Under the pieces are notes generated by a model. That model saw only the letters and a program-made list of their open reading frames with translations, was not told where the DNA came from and ran no database searches. Both the position numbers and the translations under genes were made by a program. This document shows positions 55,307-63,823 of a stretch of 64,000 bases of DNA, piece after piece; position 1 is the first letter of the stretch, and each line of letters begins with the position of its first letter. Origin of the DNA: Mycobacterium sp. 050128 (GTDB lineage Bacteria; Actinomycetota; Actinomycetes; Mycobacteriales; Mycobacteriaceae); NCBI RefSeq assembly GCF_036409155.1, contig NZ_JAZGLW010000001.1, positions 682,001 through 746,000 of the forward strand, given 5' to 3'.

Positions 55307-55520
55307 TCTTACCTCCCCTTGTGCACGGCATGGCCTGGTAGTGCACCCCAACCAACGGAAATCGTACGAATAACCGACGCGGACCGGCCGTCAACGCGCT
55401 GTTGCACCGTGTGAACCGGGACCGAGTCGATCAGCATGCCCCAAGCTACCAGTGCGGTGCGGTTACCACTGCCAACTCCTGGTCCGAGAGGTTATGGGGC
55501 ACAGCATGATTCGCGGGCAC

Positions 55521-56813
55521 TCAGGAAGCCGTGCGCTCGGCGACGGGTTCCAGTCCACCGTCGATCTGGTGAACCCTGGCCGGGACCGACTCGCTGGGCT
55601 CGGTCGGCTGGGCCGCGGGACGGACGTCGACCATCCGGCGCATCCAGCGACGAGCGGGCTCCTCCACGACGTGATAGAGCAGGCTGGACAGCGCCAGAGC
55701 GATCGCGAACAGGCCCAATACGTTCCATTTCCAGGGGGAATCGGACTCCCACGGCGTGAGCTCGAATTGTTCGACGGCCCATCCCCAGGACGTGTGCACC
55801 AGCTCGTGCACCATGTACAGGCAGAACGAGATCTGCCCGCCGTAGACCATCACCCGGGTGGACAGCAGCCTGGGCAGGCTGCCCAGGCCGACCGCCAGCG
55901 TGATGACCAGGGGGACGAACAGCGCGTCGACCACGCCGCCGCTGTCGTTTTCCACGACCCCGCTGATCGGATGGGCGTTGAACCAGTACAGGACGCCCAC
56001 CACGGCGGCCAGCAACAACAACGAGAGGTATCCGGCGATGTGGCGACCGCGCACGCTCAGCCGCAACCGGCGCACGGCCGCGCAGGCCAGCGCTCCCGCG
56101 GCGAACTGCGTCACGATCCGCGGCAGCCAACTCCACGGCGTGTAGAAGTGGCCGCTGGCCAAGAGCATCACCACCGGCGGCAGCGAGGCCGCCACGGCCA
56201 GCCACATCAGCGTCCGCGCCCGAGTGGCCAGCTTCATCCGGAAGACCACCAGGGCGAGCACGCCGAACAGCAGGTAAGCCAGCCATTCCGCGCTGATCGA
56301 CCAGGCCGGCCCATCCCAGCTGGTTCCGTCGAAGAACGGCTCGAACCACAGCTGCACGAGCAGGACCTGACGGATGTAGCTGACCGCGGTGAGGTCGTTC
56401 GCCTCGGGCAGCGGCACATGGCCGACGTGCAGCGACAGGATCACCAGCAGCGCGGCCAGGTGCATGGTGACCAGGTAAACCGGCCACACCCGGGCCAACC
56501 GCAGCCACAGGAAGTGCAGGGTCTCGCGCGTCGACCAGGAACGGCCCATCCGGTCCAGGTAGTTCCAGGTCAGCACGAACCCGCTGAGGATGAAGAACAG
56601 GTCGACGCCTTGGGCGCCGCAATTGAGCACCGGGGCCAGGTTCTCGCGGAAATCGGGCGAGATGTCGCTCAGCATCGGCCGGAAATGAAACAGCACCACC
56701 CACACCGCGGCGACGATGCGGAGTCCCGTCAGGGCCTTGATCTCACCCTTGATCTCTGCGCTGCGCACGACGCTCTTTCGCTCTGGACCCTGCAGTTTCG
56801 TTGGCCTTCTCAC
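55521..56813 (-). CDS. OafA-type membrane acyltransferase (Rv0517-like)
   Basis: A 430-residue acyltransferase-3 family protein with about ten membrane segments and no SGNH domain. It begins KALTGLRIVAAVWVVLFHFRPML with the catalytic His, followed by GAQGVDLFFILSGFVLTWNY and WSISAEWLAYLLFG. The C-terminal VEEPARRWMRR closes the membrane part. It would transfer an acyl group to a surface sugar or lipid. The start may be ATG 56813 or an internal GTG at 56768, which would still precede the first membrane helix. It corresponds to Rv0517. Confidence 0.87.
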   Translation of the reverse strand: MRRPTKLQGPERKSVVRSAEIKGEIKALTGLRIVAAVWVVLFHFRPMLSDISPDFRENLAPVLNCGAQGVDLFFILSGFVLTWNYLDRMGRSWSTRETLHFLWLRLARVWPVYLVTMHLAALLVILSLHVGHVPLPEANDLTAVSYIRQVLLVQLWFEPFFDGTSWDGPAWSISAEWLAYLLFGVLALVVFRMKLATRARTLMWLAVAASLPPVVMLLASGHFYTPWSWLPRIVTQFAAGALACAAVRRLRLSVRGRHIAGYLSLLLLAAVVGVLYWFNAHPISGVVENDSGGVVDALFVPLVITLAVGLGSLPRLLSTRVMVYGGQISFCLYMVHELVHTSWGWAVEQFELTPWESDSPWKWNVLGLFAIALALSSLLYHVVEEPARRWMRRMVDVRPAAQPTEPSESVPARVHQIDGGLEPVAERTAS

Positions 56814-56967
56814 CCGGCTGACCGGGCATTTCGCCCTATGCCAAGCCCCCCGACTCGCAACCGGTAGCCAGAGCAGCCTAACAGCGCGGCGGCCCGGATC
56901 TCGTGACGGCGACGGTGTGCCCGCTCGTATACCTCCGCCGGCACCGCCTCCGTCAGCTTTTTAGCAA

Positions 56968-56985
56968 ACAGTTAGACGTAACTGT
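56968..56985. promoter_or_regulatory. 18-bp perfect inverted repeat before the STAS gene
   Basis: ACAGTTA-GACG-TAACTGT has perfect 7-base arms around a 4-base centre. It lies 88 bases before the anti-anti-sigma gene and 155 before the divergent acyltransferase. AT-rich arms stand out against the GC-rich surroundings, suggesting a transcription factor site. The protein that binds it is unknown. Confidence 0.5.
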
Positions 56986-57073
56986 CGGTCTCCTTAAGTT
57001 TGGCGGGCACCGTTATAACTAGCTGGTCGGCACTGCGGGCGGCCTCCGCACCATCACCCGAAATGGGGGCGTC

Positions 57074-57508
57074 ATGACGATCGCGATGACCACGGCACAA
57101 CAGGGCAGCCTCGACTGCGGCGGAGCCGAAGTCCGGGCGCACTGCCGCCACCTCGCCACGGTGGTGACCATCCGGGGAGAGATCGACGCCGTCAATGTCG
57201 ACCGGGTCAGCGGCTGCGTTCGCCGCTTCATCGTCGGTGACAATCCCCTGGTGCTCGACATCAGCGCCGTGACCCACTTCGCCGGTGCCGGTTTCTCGTT
57301 GCTGTACACATTCGACGAGGATTGCCGCCGCGCCGGGGTGGAGTGGACCCTGGTCGCCGGTGACGGCGTGATCGAGCAGCTGGTCGCCGGCGACGGTGAC
57401 GCGGCGTTTCCGACCGCCGGCTCGGTGCCCGAGGCATTCGGCGACCTGGCCGACGCGGTCGTCAGCCGGCGCCGGCTGACACTGCCGCTGTTCAGGAAGA
57501 CGGCGTAG
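57074..57508 (+). CDS. STAS-domain anti-anti-sigma factor (Rv0516c-like)
   Basis: A 144-residue single STAS domain. Strand-rich core TVVTIRGEIDAVNVDRVSGCVRRFI (about 29-53) and NPLVLDISAVTHFAGAGFSLLYTF (about 57-80). At the loop where SpoIIAA has its phosphorylated Ser in DSSG, this protein has AGAG, so the classic Ser switch is absent. Residue 2 is Thr (MTIAMTT); in M. tuberculosis Rv0516c, PknD is known to phosphorylate Thr2 in an osmotic-stress pathway, so the same control is likely here. It overlaps the convergent small membrane gene by 17 bases. Confidence 0.87.
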   Translation: MTIAMTTAQQGSLDCGGAEVRAHCRHLATVVTIRGEIDAVNVDRVSGCVRRFIVGDNPLVLDISAVTHFAGAGFSLLYTFDEDCRRAGVEWTLVAGDGVIEQLVAGDGDAAFPTAGSVPEAFGDLADAVVSRRRLTLPLFRKTA

Positions 57509-57749
57509 CGGCGCCTCGAGCGCGCCGCAGCCTGGCGATCCCGAGGACGCCCAGCACTCCGGCGATCATCGCCAGCAGCATGGCCAGCAGCAGCAGCTGT
57601 GGGTTGTATACCAGCGCCGTCGTGGACGGCTGGCCGTCGGTGATCGGCGCGACGAGGACGATGTGTCGCGCGTGCAGCCAGCTCACCCCGACTCCCACCA
57701 GCGCCGCACAGGCGACGACGAGTTCGGCCAGCGCGCGATATCGGGCCAT
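57492..57749 (-). CDS. Small two-pass membrane protein (Rv0514-like)
   Basis: An 85-residue protein with two transmembrane helices (about 7-25 and 50-70: LLLLAMLLAMIAGVLGVLGIA), a short loop between, and a basic C-terminus (RLRRARG). The ATG at 57749 shares one base with the stop of the DUF3093 gene (TGATG); a GTG codon just before is the alternative. Function unknown. Rv0514 has this place between Rv0513 and the STAS gene; the repeat-family gene Rv0515 that I recall next to it in M. tuberculosis is absent. Confidence 0.72.
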   Translation of the reverse strand: MARYRALAELVVACAALVGVGVSWLHARHIVLVAPITDGQPSTTALVYNPQLLLLAMLLAMIAGVLGVLGIARLRRARGAATPSS

Positions 57750-58291
57750 CACAGCTCGGGCTCATCGTCGTCGATGTCCCAGGCGTCTGCTCGGGCCGGC
57801 TCCACGCGCTCCTGCACCAACGGGGTCAACACTTCCCGTAGACGACGATGGCGTTTCGCCCAGGCCTGCGCGGTGCGACCCCCGGTCAGCTTGAGGCCGA
57901 TTCCGGTCCGGCCGCGCGGCACCCCGAACAGTTCGCCGAGCGCCCGAGCCGACTGCCAGCGCGCCAACTCCTTGTCGGAATTCGCCGGGTTCTCCGGTTC
58001 GGGGTAAACCTTGATGATTTCGCGGACCAAGATCGTCTCGGTGCCCTGACGCAAGGCATCCTGGGTCAGTTCGACCGACACGTGGATCCGCGCCGCCTTA
58101 ATCTGCAGCGAGATGAAGGCCGACACCATCACCAGGAAAATGGCCGGGACCCACAGCGATATCGCTGCGCCACTCCACATTTCGATCAGGACCATCGAAA
58201 CCGCCGCCACCGGACCACTCAACACCCAAAGCCAGCTGGCGCCGGGTTCGTAGAACAACGGCCCGGGATCAACATCCCTCGCTGTCGTCAT
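57749..58291 (-). CDS. DUF3093 membrane protein (Rv0513-like)
   Basis: A 180-residue protein. The N-terminus contains LFYEPGASWLWVLSGPVAAV, as in DUF3093 proteins, with two adjacent transmembrane segments (about 18-60). The remaining ~120 residues are soluble and probably cytoplasmic (strand-like segments then a basic helix AWAKRHRRLREVL). The function is unknown. It lies downstream of hemB with a 39-base gap and is coupled to the small gene that follows, so it may be read with the heme operon. Confidence 0.78.
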   Translation of the reverse strand: MTTARDVDPGPLFYEPGASWLWVLSGPVAAVSMVLIEMWSGAAISLWVPAIFLVMVSAFISLQIKAARIHVSVELTQDALRQGTETILVREIIKVYPEPENPANSDKELARWQSARALGELFGVPRGRTGIGLKLTGGRTAQAWAKRHRRLREVLTPLVQERVEPARADAWDIDDDEPEL

Positions 58292-58330
58292 TGAAGCCTC
58301 ATCCCTGAATGTCTACCGCCGATGTGGCCG

Positions 58331-59311
58331 CTAGGAAAGCCAACCCGCCGCCTCCGCGGCCCAATAGGTCAGCACGATGTCGGCACCGGCACGGCGAATA
58401 CTGATCAGCGATTCCAGCGCCGCGGCGCGCTTGTCGATCCAATTGTTCGCTCCCGCAGCACAAATCATCGCGTACTCCCCCGAAACCTGATAGGCGGCCA
58501 CCGGCACCGGCGAGACTTCCGCCGCGGCGGCCAACACGTCGAGGTAACTCATCGCGGGCTTGACAATGATGATGTCTGCGCCCTCGTCGATGTCCAACCC
58601 GATCTCACGCAGCGCTTCTCGGGCATTGCCGGGTTCCTGCTGGTAGGTACGACGATCGCCGGACAGGCTAGAGCTCACCGCTTCCCGGAACGGGCCGTAG
58701 AACGCCGAAGCGAACTTCGCGGCGTAGGCCAGGATCACCACATCGGTGTAGCCCGCCGCGTCCAGACCGTCGCGAATGGCGGCCACCTGCCCGTCCATCA
58801 TGCCGCTCGGACCCACCACATGAGCGCCCGACTCCGCTTGCGCCACAGCCAATTTCACGTACCGCCTCAGCGTGGCGTCGTTGTCCACCCGGCCTCGGGC
58901 GTCGAGGACGCCGCAGTGACCGTGATCGGTGAACTCGTCGAGGCAGGTGTCGGCCATCAGCACCGTGGCGTCACCGAGATCCTTGGCCAGGTCCCGAAGT
59001 GCGACGTTGAGAATGCCGTCGGGGTCGGTACCGGCCGAGCCGGTCGGGTCCTTGTCCTCGTCGAGCGGCACACCGAACAGCATCAGCCCGCCCACTCCGG
59101 CTTCGACCGCATCGGCGGCCGCACGGCGCAGCGATTCGCGAGTGTGCTGCACAACGTCAGGCATCGACGGGATCGGCCGCGGTTCGTCGATCCCGTCGGC
59201 GACGAACATCGGCAACACCAAATGCCTTGGCTCCAAGGATGTTTGCGCCACCAAGCGACGCAACGCGGGGGTGGAACGGAGCCGACGCGGGCGCTGCCGC
59301 GGGAAGCTCAT
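58331..59311 (-). CDS. hemB: Delta-aminolevulinate dehydratase (porphobilinogen synthase)
   Basis: A 326-residue TIM-barrel enzyme condensing two 5-aminolevulinates into porphobilinogen. The two Schiff-base lysines are K198 (YAAKFASAFYGPFREA) and K250 (IVKPAMSYLDV). The metal loop is ADTCLDEFTDHGHCG (C123, C133), with one of the three cysteines of classical zinc enzymes replaced by Asp (C-L-D for C-x-C). The ATG lies directly after the hemD stop with no gap. Its product feeds HemC, encoded just upstream. Confidence 0.94.
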   Translation of the reverse strand: MSFPRQRPRRLRSTPALRRLVAQTSLEPRHLVLPMFVADGIDEPRPIPSMPDVVQHTRESLRRAAADAVEAGVGGLMLFGVPLDEDKDPTGSAGTDPDGILNVALRDLAKDLGDATVLMADTCLDEFTDHGHCGVLDARGRVDNDATLRRYVKLAVAQAESGAHVVGPSGMMDGQVAAIRDGLDAAGYTDVVILAYAAKFASAFYGPFREAVSSSLSGDRRTYQQEPGNAREALREIGLDIDEGADIIIVKPAMSYLDVLAAAAEVSPVPVAAYQVSGEYAMICAAGANNWIDKRAAALESLISIRRAGADIVLTYWAAEAAGWLS

Positions 59312-60982
59312 TTAGCGCCTGCGGCTCTTCTTACGCGGCGGTGGCAGCGCACCCTCGGCGCGCAACCGCGCGGCGTGTTCGGCCAGCGCGTCGACCAGCG
59401 GGCCGATGGCCGCGGTATCGGGCTGCACATCCACCCGCAGGCCGAACTCGGCGGCGGTCTCGGCCGTCTTGGGGCCGATGCAGGCGATAATGGTGCGCGC
59501 GTGTGGTTTACCGGCGATGCCGACCAGGTTGCGCACCGTCGAGCTGGAGGTGAAGCACACCGCGTCAAAGCCGCCTGTCTTGATCATTTCGCGGGTGGAC
59601 GCCGGCGGAGGTGCCGCACGCACGGTCCGGTACGCGGTGACATCCTCGATCTCCCAACCACGCTCGCGCAGCCCCTCGGCCAGCGTCTCGGTGGCGATGT
59701 CGGCGCGCGGCAGCAGTACCCGGTTCACCGGGTCGAAAATGCTGTCGTATTCCGGGAAGTCGTCCAGCAGACCCAGCGAGGACTGCTCCCCGGCCGGCAC
59801 CAGCTCGGGGCTGATCCCGAAAGCGCGGACCCGGTCGGCGGTCGACTCGCCCACGCAGGCAATCTTCACGCCGGAGAATGCGCGGGCGTCTAGCCCGAAC
59901 TCGCCGAACTTCTCCCACACCGCGCGCACGGCGTTGGTGGAGGTGAACACCACCCACTGGAAGCGGCCGTCAACCAATCCCTTGACGGCACGCTCCATCT
60001 GAGCGGGACTGCGCGGCGGCTCGACCGCGATGGTCGGCACCTCGACCGGCAGCGCGCCGTAGGAGGTCAGCCGCTCGCTCATCTCGCCGGCCTGGTCCTT
60101 GGTCCGCGGCACCAACACGGTCCAGCCGTACAGGGCGCGACTCTCCCACCAGTTCAGCTTCGACCGGCTGTTGACCGTCTTGCCGATGGTCACCACCAGC
60201 GGCCCGGTCAGCGGGCCCGCCGGGTCGCCGGCGCCGGCCACGACGGCCGCATCGGTCAGCCCGTGCAGCGTGGTCTCGATCGAACGCTGCTGACAGGTGG
60301 TGCCCTGCGCGGTCACCACGCACGGAGTGGTCTCGGCCAGCTCGTGCTCGATCAGCGTGCGCGCCGCGTCGGCCAGATGCGTCGGCATGGCCTGCAGGAT
60401 CAGCGGGCCGGGAGCGGCCGCCAGCGCCTCCCAGTCCACATGTGGGTCGCGCACGTCGGCCACCGTGTGCGAGGAGCCCAGCGGCAGACCCGCATACGTC
60501 GGCACCGCGCTGGTCGCGGACAACCCCGGCACGATCTCGACGTGCAGGTGCGTCCGCGCGACGGCGTTCACCTCGCTGATCACCGCGTCGAGCGTCAACG
60601 GGTCACCGGCCACCAGCCGCACCACGTCGACGCCCGTGCGGGCCTCGGCGGTCAGCGTCTTGGCGACCTCGGCGGGCTCACCGAGCGCCGGGCGGATGTC
60701 GGCGCCACCGGACAGCACCGTCGGCGCCGCCCGTGGCGGATCCGCGTCGGGCGACCGATCGCTGGTCGCGGGTGGTGGTTCGGCGGGTGCCGGGCCCGAA
60801 ACGGGCGGCAGGTCCTTGCCGATCAGCGCCAGCACCGGTTCGGGTACGTCGGGATCGGTGAACACCAGGGCCGCATTGGCCAGCACTGTGGCCGCCCGCG
60901 TGGTCAACAATCCCGGATCACCCGGGCCGGAACCCACGAACGTGATGCGGCCCGGTCTCGGCTTGCGCCCTCGCGTCGTCAT
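59312..60982 (-). CDS. hemD: Fused uroporphyrin-III C-methyltransferase / uroporphyrinogen-III synthase
   Basis: A 556-residue fusion. Residues ~1-275 are SUMT/CobA-like: GRITFVGSGPGDPGLLTTRAA near the start, VRLVAGDPLTLDAVISEV near 140 and VPGLSATSAVPTYAGLPL near 166. Residues ~285-545 are HemD: VLVPRTKDQAGEMSERL, VVFTSTNAVRAVWEKF, CVGESTADRVRAFGI, CFTSSSTVRNLVGIAG, CIGPKTAETA. HemD closes hydroxymethylbilane to uroporphyrinogen III; the methyltransferase half could divert it toward siroheme or cobalamin. The ATG at 60982 (GGGAG upstream) matches the M. tuberculosis start; a GTG four codons earlier is possible. Confidence 0.92.
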   Translation of the reverse strand: MTTRGRKPRPGRITFVGSGPGDPGLLTTRAATVLANAALVFTDPDVPEPVLALIGKDLPPVSGPAPAEPPPATSDRSPDADPPRAAPTVLSGGADIRPALGEPAEVAKTLTAEARTGVDVVRLVAGDPLTLDAVISEVNAVARTHLHVEIVPGLSATSAVPTYAGLPLGSSHTVADVRDPHVDWEALAAAPGPLILQAMPTHLADAARTLIEHELAETTPCVVTAQGTTCQQRSIETTLHGLTDAAVVAGAGDPAGPLTGPLVVTIGKTVNSRSKLNWWESRALYGWTVLVPRTKDQAGEMSERLTSYGALPVEVPTIAVEPPRSPAQMERAVKGLVDGRFQWVVFTSTNAVRAVWEKFGEFGLDARAFSGVKIACVGESTADRVRAFGISPELVPAGEQSSLGLLDDFPEYDSIFDPVNRVLLPRADIATETLAEGLRERGWEIEDVTAYRTVRAAPPPASTREMIKTGGFDAVCFTSSSTVRNLVGIAGKPHARTIIACIGPKTAETAAEFGLRVDVQPDTAAIGPLVDALAEHAARLRAEGALPPPRKKSRRR

Positions 60983-61014
60983 TGTCGCTCCCACGTCATC
61001 CCTTTTAGCGTCAT

Positions 61015-61962
61015 TTATTTCTCATGCGCGGGGTTTTGCCGCGCTCCCCCGATCAGCTCTCCCGCGCCCAACTCCAACAGCTCCGATGCCACCGAGAGCC
61101 CTAGCTCTCGGGCCCGCTCGGGAGCGCCGATGCCGGACGCGCGGATCACGTCGGATCCGTCAAGCGCCGCCACGCAACCGCGCAGCGACAGCTCGTCGAA
61201 GACCCGGCCGTCCTCATCAATGGACTCGACCACCTCGGCGATCGCTCCCACCGGTGCGGAGCAACCCGCCTCCAGTTCGGCCAACAAGGCTCGCTCCGCG
61301 GTGACCGCTGCGCGTGTGTCGGAGTCGTCCAACTCCGCCAGCACTGCCGTGAGCCGGCTGTCACCGGCGCGGCATTCCACGGCGAGCGCACCCTGAGCCG
61401 GTGCTGGCAACATTTGCACCGGCTCCAACGTCTCGGTGACATCAGCGAGCCGGCCCAGGCGGGCCAGTCCGGCCCGGGCCACCACGATGGCGTCTAGATC
61501 ACCACTACTTACCCTGTTCAACCTGGTATCTAGGTTGCCTCGTAGGGGGCGGATTTCCAAACCGAGACCCAATGCCCTAAGCTGCGCGGCCCGTCGCGGG
61601 GAGGACGTGCCCACCAGCGAACCCGCCGGCAACTCCCCGAGCACCAGCCCGTCGCGCGCGACCAGCGCGTCGCGCGGGTCATTGCGTGCCGGGATGGCCG
61701 CGATGGTGAACCTCGGGTCGTCGGCGGTCGGCAAATCCTTGTGCGAGTGCACGGCAGCATCGACCCGGCCGTCCACGATCGCCTCGCGCAACGCCGTGGT
61801 GAACACGCCCACCCCCAGACTCTCGATGGGCGCCGAGGACTGGTCACCGGCCGTGCTGATGATCACCAACTCCGCTGGGTGGCCGTTGGCGATCAGAGTG
61901 TCTCGAACGAGGGAGGCCTGAGTGGTAGCGAGCAGACTGCCCCGCGTGCCTAACCGGATCAC
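61015..61962 (-). CDS. hemC: Hydroxymethylbilane synthase (porphobilinogen deaminase)
   Basis: A 315-residue enzyme polymerising four porphobilinogens. It has [15 protein letters not shown] at the N-terminus, HSHKDLPT (catalytic Asp, about D76), [13 protein letters not shown] and [11 protein letters not shown] (substrate arginines), and the dipyrromethane cysteine C234 in [11 protein letters not shown]. The GTG at 61962 gives the start seen in other mycobacterial HemC proteins; a TTG three codons earlier (61971) lies five bases after the hemA stop. It sits between hemA and hemD in a tight operon. Confidence 0.93.
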   Translation of the reverse strand: MIRLGTRGSLLATTQASLVRDTLIANGHPAELVIISTAGDQSSAPIESLGVGVFTTALREAIVDGRVDAAVHSHKDLPTADDPRFTIAAIPARNDPRDALVARDGLVLGELPAGSLVGTSSPRRAAQLRALGLGLEIRPLRGNLDTRLNRVSSGDLDAIVVARAGLARLGRLADVTETLEPVQMLPAPAQGALAVECRAGDSRLTAVLAELDDSDTRAAVTAERALLAELEAGCSAPVGAIAEVVESIDEDGRVFDELSLRGCVAALDGSDVIRASGIGAPERARELGLSVASELLELGAGELIGGARQNPAHEK

Positions 61963-61976
61963 GTGCGCCAATCGGG

Positions 61977-63344
61977 TTACTCGGCGGATTGCTGCGTGCC
62001 GGCGTCGAATCCCGTTGGGGCTACTGGCAATTCACCCGCAGCCACGGCGTCGACAGCGGTCTGGTCAAGTTCGAAAAGCTCGCGTAGGGCCTCGGCGTAG
62101 CTGTCGCCGCCGGGGGCGCTGGCGAGTTGCTTGATTCGCACGGTCGGAGCATGCAGCAGCTTGTCCACCACGCGCCGAACGGTGCGAGCGACCTCTTCGC
62201 GCTGGGCGCTCTCGAGTCCCGGGAGCCGGTTCTCCAGCCGCAGCAGCTCGGCTTCCACGACGTCGGCGGCGCGCTGGCGCAACGCGGTCACGGTCGGGGT
62301 CACCTCGGCCATCCGCTGTCCGGCCAGGTAGGCAGCAACCTCGGCGGCCACGATGTGGCGTGCGGCGTCGACGTCGCTGGCGGCGGCGTGAGCCGAGGGC
62401 TCGTGCTGGATGCGATCCACGTCGACGACCCAGACGCCGGGCAATCCGGCCACCGCGGGATCGACGTCGCGGGGCATGCCCAGGTCGCAGATCAGCAGCG
62501 GGCGGCCCGCTTCGTCGCGCTGCGCTGCGGCCAGCGCGTTGTGCACGTCGGCCAGCGATACCACCGGACTCACCGCACCGGTACAGCTGACCACCACGTC
62601 GGCGTCGGCCAGTGCGTCGGCGAGCCGGTCGAGCGTCATCGCCTGGGCACGCACGCCCGATTCGCGGATCTTGCGGACCAGTCGTTGTCCCCGGGACAGC
62701 GACCGGTTGAGGACCAGGATGTGGTCGACGCCGGACCGGATCAGGTGGGCAGCCGACAGGGCGCCCATCGCGCCGGCACCGACGACGACCGCGGTCTTGC
62801 CCGCCAGTCCGTCCACCTTGCGTTCGGCCATGCCCAGCGCGACCGACACCACCGAGGCGCCGGCGGCGTCGATCGCCGTTTCGGAATGCACGCGCTTGCC
62901 GACCGACAACGCACGTTGGGCCAGCTCGTGGAGCACCCGCCCGACCGTGCGATTCGACTCGGCGGTGGCGTAGGCCCGGCGCACCTGCCCGAGCACCTGC
63001 TGTTCACCGATGACCGCGGAATCCAGACCGCTGGCAACGGCGAACAGGTGCTCGACGGCGGCCTCGCTGTAGCGCACGTAGGCGTATTTGGTGAGGTCGC
63101 CCATCGACATTCCGGAGTATTCCGACAGCACCTGCCCGATTACGGCCAACCCGCCGTGGAACGCGTCAACCACCGCGTAGACCTCGACCCGGTTGCATGT
63201 CGACAGCACCAACGCCTCGGTGACCAGCGGCGACTGCAAAACCCGGTCGACGATCTTGTTGCGATCGGATTCGTCGATGCTGAGCTGTTCCAGAACGGAG
63301 ACCGGCGCACTACGGTGCGAAACCCCGAAGAGCAAGATGCTCAC
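61977..63344 (-). CDS. hemA: Glutamyl-tRNA reductase
   Basis: A 455-residue NADPH-dependent enzyme that reduces glutamyl-tRNA to glutamate-1-semialdehyde, the first step of C5 tetrapyrrole synthesis. The active-site cysteine is C50 ([12 protein letters not shown]). H10 lies in [23 protein letters not shown] follows near 117-129, and the NADPH-binding [13 protein letters not shown] is near 186-198. The C-terminal dimerisation helices are present. The GTG start is 122 bases from the glutaredoxin gene, with a palindrome in between. First gene of hemA-hemC-hemD-hemB; its product is used by HemL. Confidence 0.95.
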   Translation of the reverse strand: MSILLFGVSHRSAPVSVLEQLSIDESDRNKIVDRVLQSPLVTEALVLSTCNRVEVYAVVDAFHGGLAVIGQVLSEYSGMSMGDLTKYAYVRYSEAAVEHLFAVASGLDSAVIGEQQVLGQVRRAYATAESNRTVGRVLHELAQRALSVGKRVHSETAIDAAGASVVSVALGMAERKVDGLAGKTAVVVGAGAMGALSAAHLIRSGVDHILVLNRSLSRGQRLVRKIRESGVRAQAMTLDRLADALADADVVVSCTGAVSPVVSLADVHNALAAAQRDEAGRPLLICDLGMPRDVDPAVAGLPGVWVVDVDRIQHEPSAHAAASDVDAARHIVAAEVAAYLAGQRMAEVTPTVTALRQRAADVVEAELLRLENRLPGLESAQREEVARTVRRVVDKLLHAPTVRIKQLASAPGGDSYAEALRELFELDQTAVDAVAAGELPVAPTGFDAGTQQSAE

Positions 63345-63401
63345 GGCAGCATCACCTGGCCAGCTCCCTCGCTACTCCAGTAACTGAACTGCTGTCTACG
63401 G

Positions 63402-63411
63402 TAAACGTTTA
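63402..63411. promoter_or_regulatory. 10-bp palindrome upstream of hemA
   Basis: TAAACGTTTA is a perfect palindrome in an AT-rich patch 58 bases before the hemA start and 56 after the glutaredoxin stop. It is the only such element in the region feeding the heme operon, so it could be an operator or part of the promoter. The evidence is weak because short palindromes occur by chance. Confidence 0.3.
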
Positions 63412-63466
63412 TTCGGTGGGCTACCAAATAATGAGTCCGCGGCCACCGCGCTTCCGGCCCGCAGCG

Positions 63467-63727
63467 TTAGCCAGTGAGGTCCGCGCGCAGCCGTGGCTCG
63501 TCGATCTCCCAGTAACTGTGCTCGCGGCCGTCCAGCAAAATCACGGGCAGCCGGTCACCGAACTCGGCCCGCAGCCCGGGGTTGCCGGCCGCCGCGGCGG
63601 CGTCGACGTCGGTGGTGGCCAAGTCGAAATTCAGCTCCCGGGCTAGTTCCGCCAGCCGCGCGTGGGCCCGCTCGCAGATGGTGCATCCGTCGCGAGTCAG
63701 CAGCTCCACCTTGGGGCGCTCAGTCAT
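63467..63727 (-). CDS. Glutaredoxin-like protein (Rv0508-like)
   Basis: An 86-residue thioredoxin-fold protein of the DUF836/glutaredoxin-like type. The redox pair C15-T-I-C18 is in LLTRDGCTICERA, the cis-proline lies in RLPVILLDGREHSYWEI. It probably acts as a small disulfide oxidoreductase, perhaps with mycothiol. The ATG at 63727 is used; the upstream frame to 63937 runs through the divergent EsxF-like gene. It lies upstream of and co-directional with hemA, as Rv0508 does with hemA in M. tuberculosis. Confidence 0.85.
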   Translation of the reverse strand: MTERPKVELLTRDGCTICERAHARLAELARELNFDLATTDVDAAAAAGNPGLRAEFGDRLPVILLDGREHSYWEIDEPRLRADLTG

Positions 63728-63811
63728 GGCACCAGTGTGGCATCGGCCCCGGGCAGCCTGCCGGCCTCGGGCGGCGGCGCGGGGTGAATTGTGGCGCGCT
63801 CCGGCAATTAC

Positions 63812-63817
63812 TAGGTT
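63812..63817 (+). promoter_or_regulatory. -10 hexamer for a leaderless EsxF-like gene
   Basis: TAGGTT fits TANNNT and ends six bases before the ATG at 63824. The spacing is the same as for fadD8 and the DUF385 gene in this window, suggesting a leaderless transcript. Confidence 0.45.
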
Positions 63818-63823
63818 GCGGCT

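Noticed and set aside
59312..60994. Frameshift or artificial fusion in hemD
   Set aside because: The SUMT-HemD fusion is continuous, both halves keep their motifs, and the same fusion is known in other mycobacteria.
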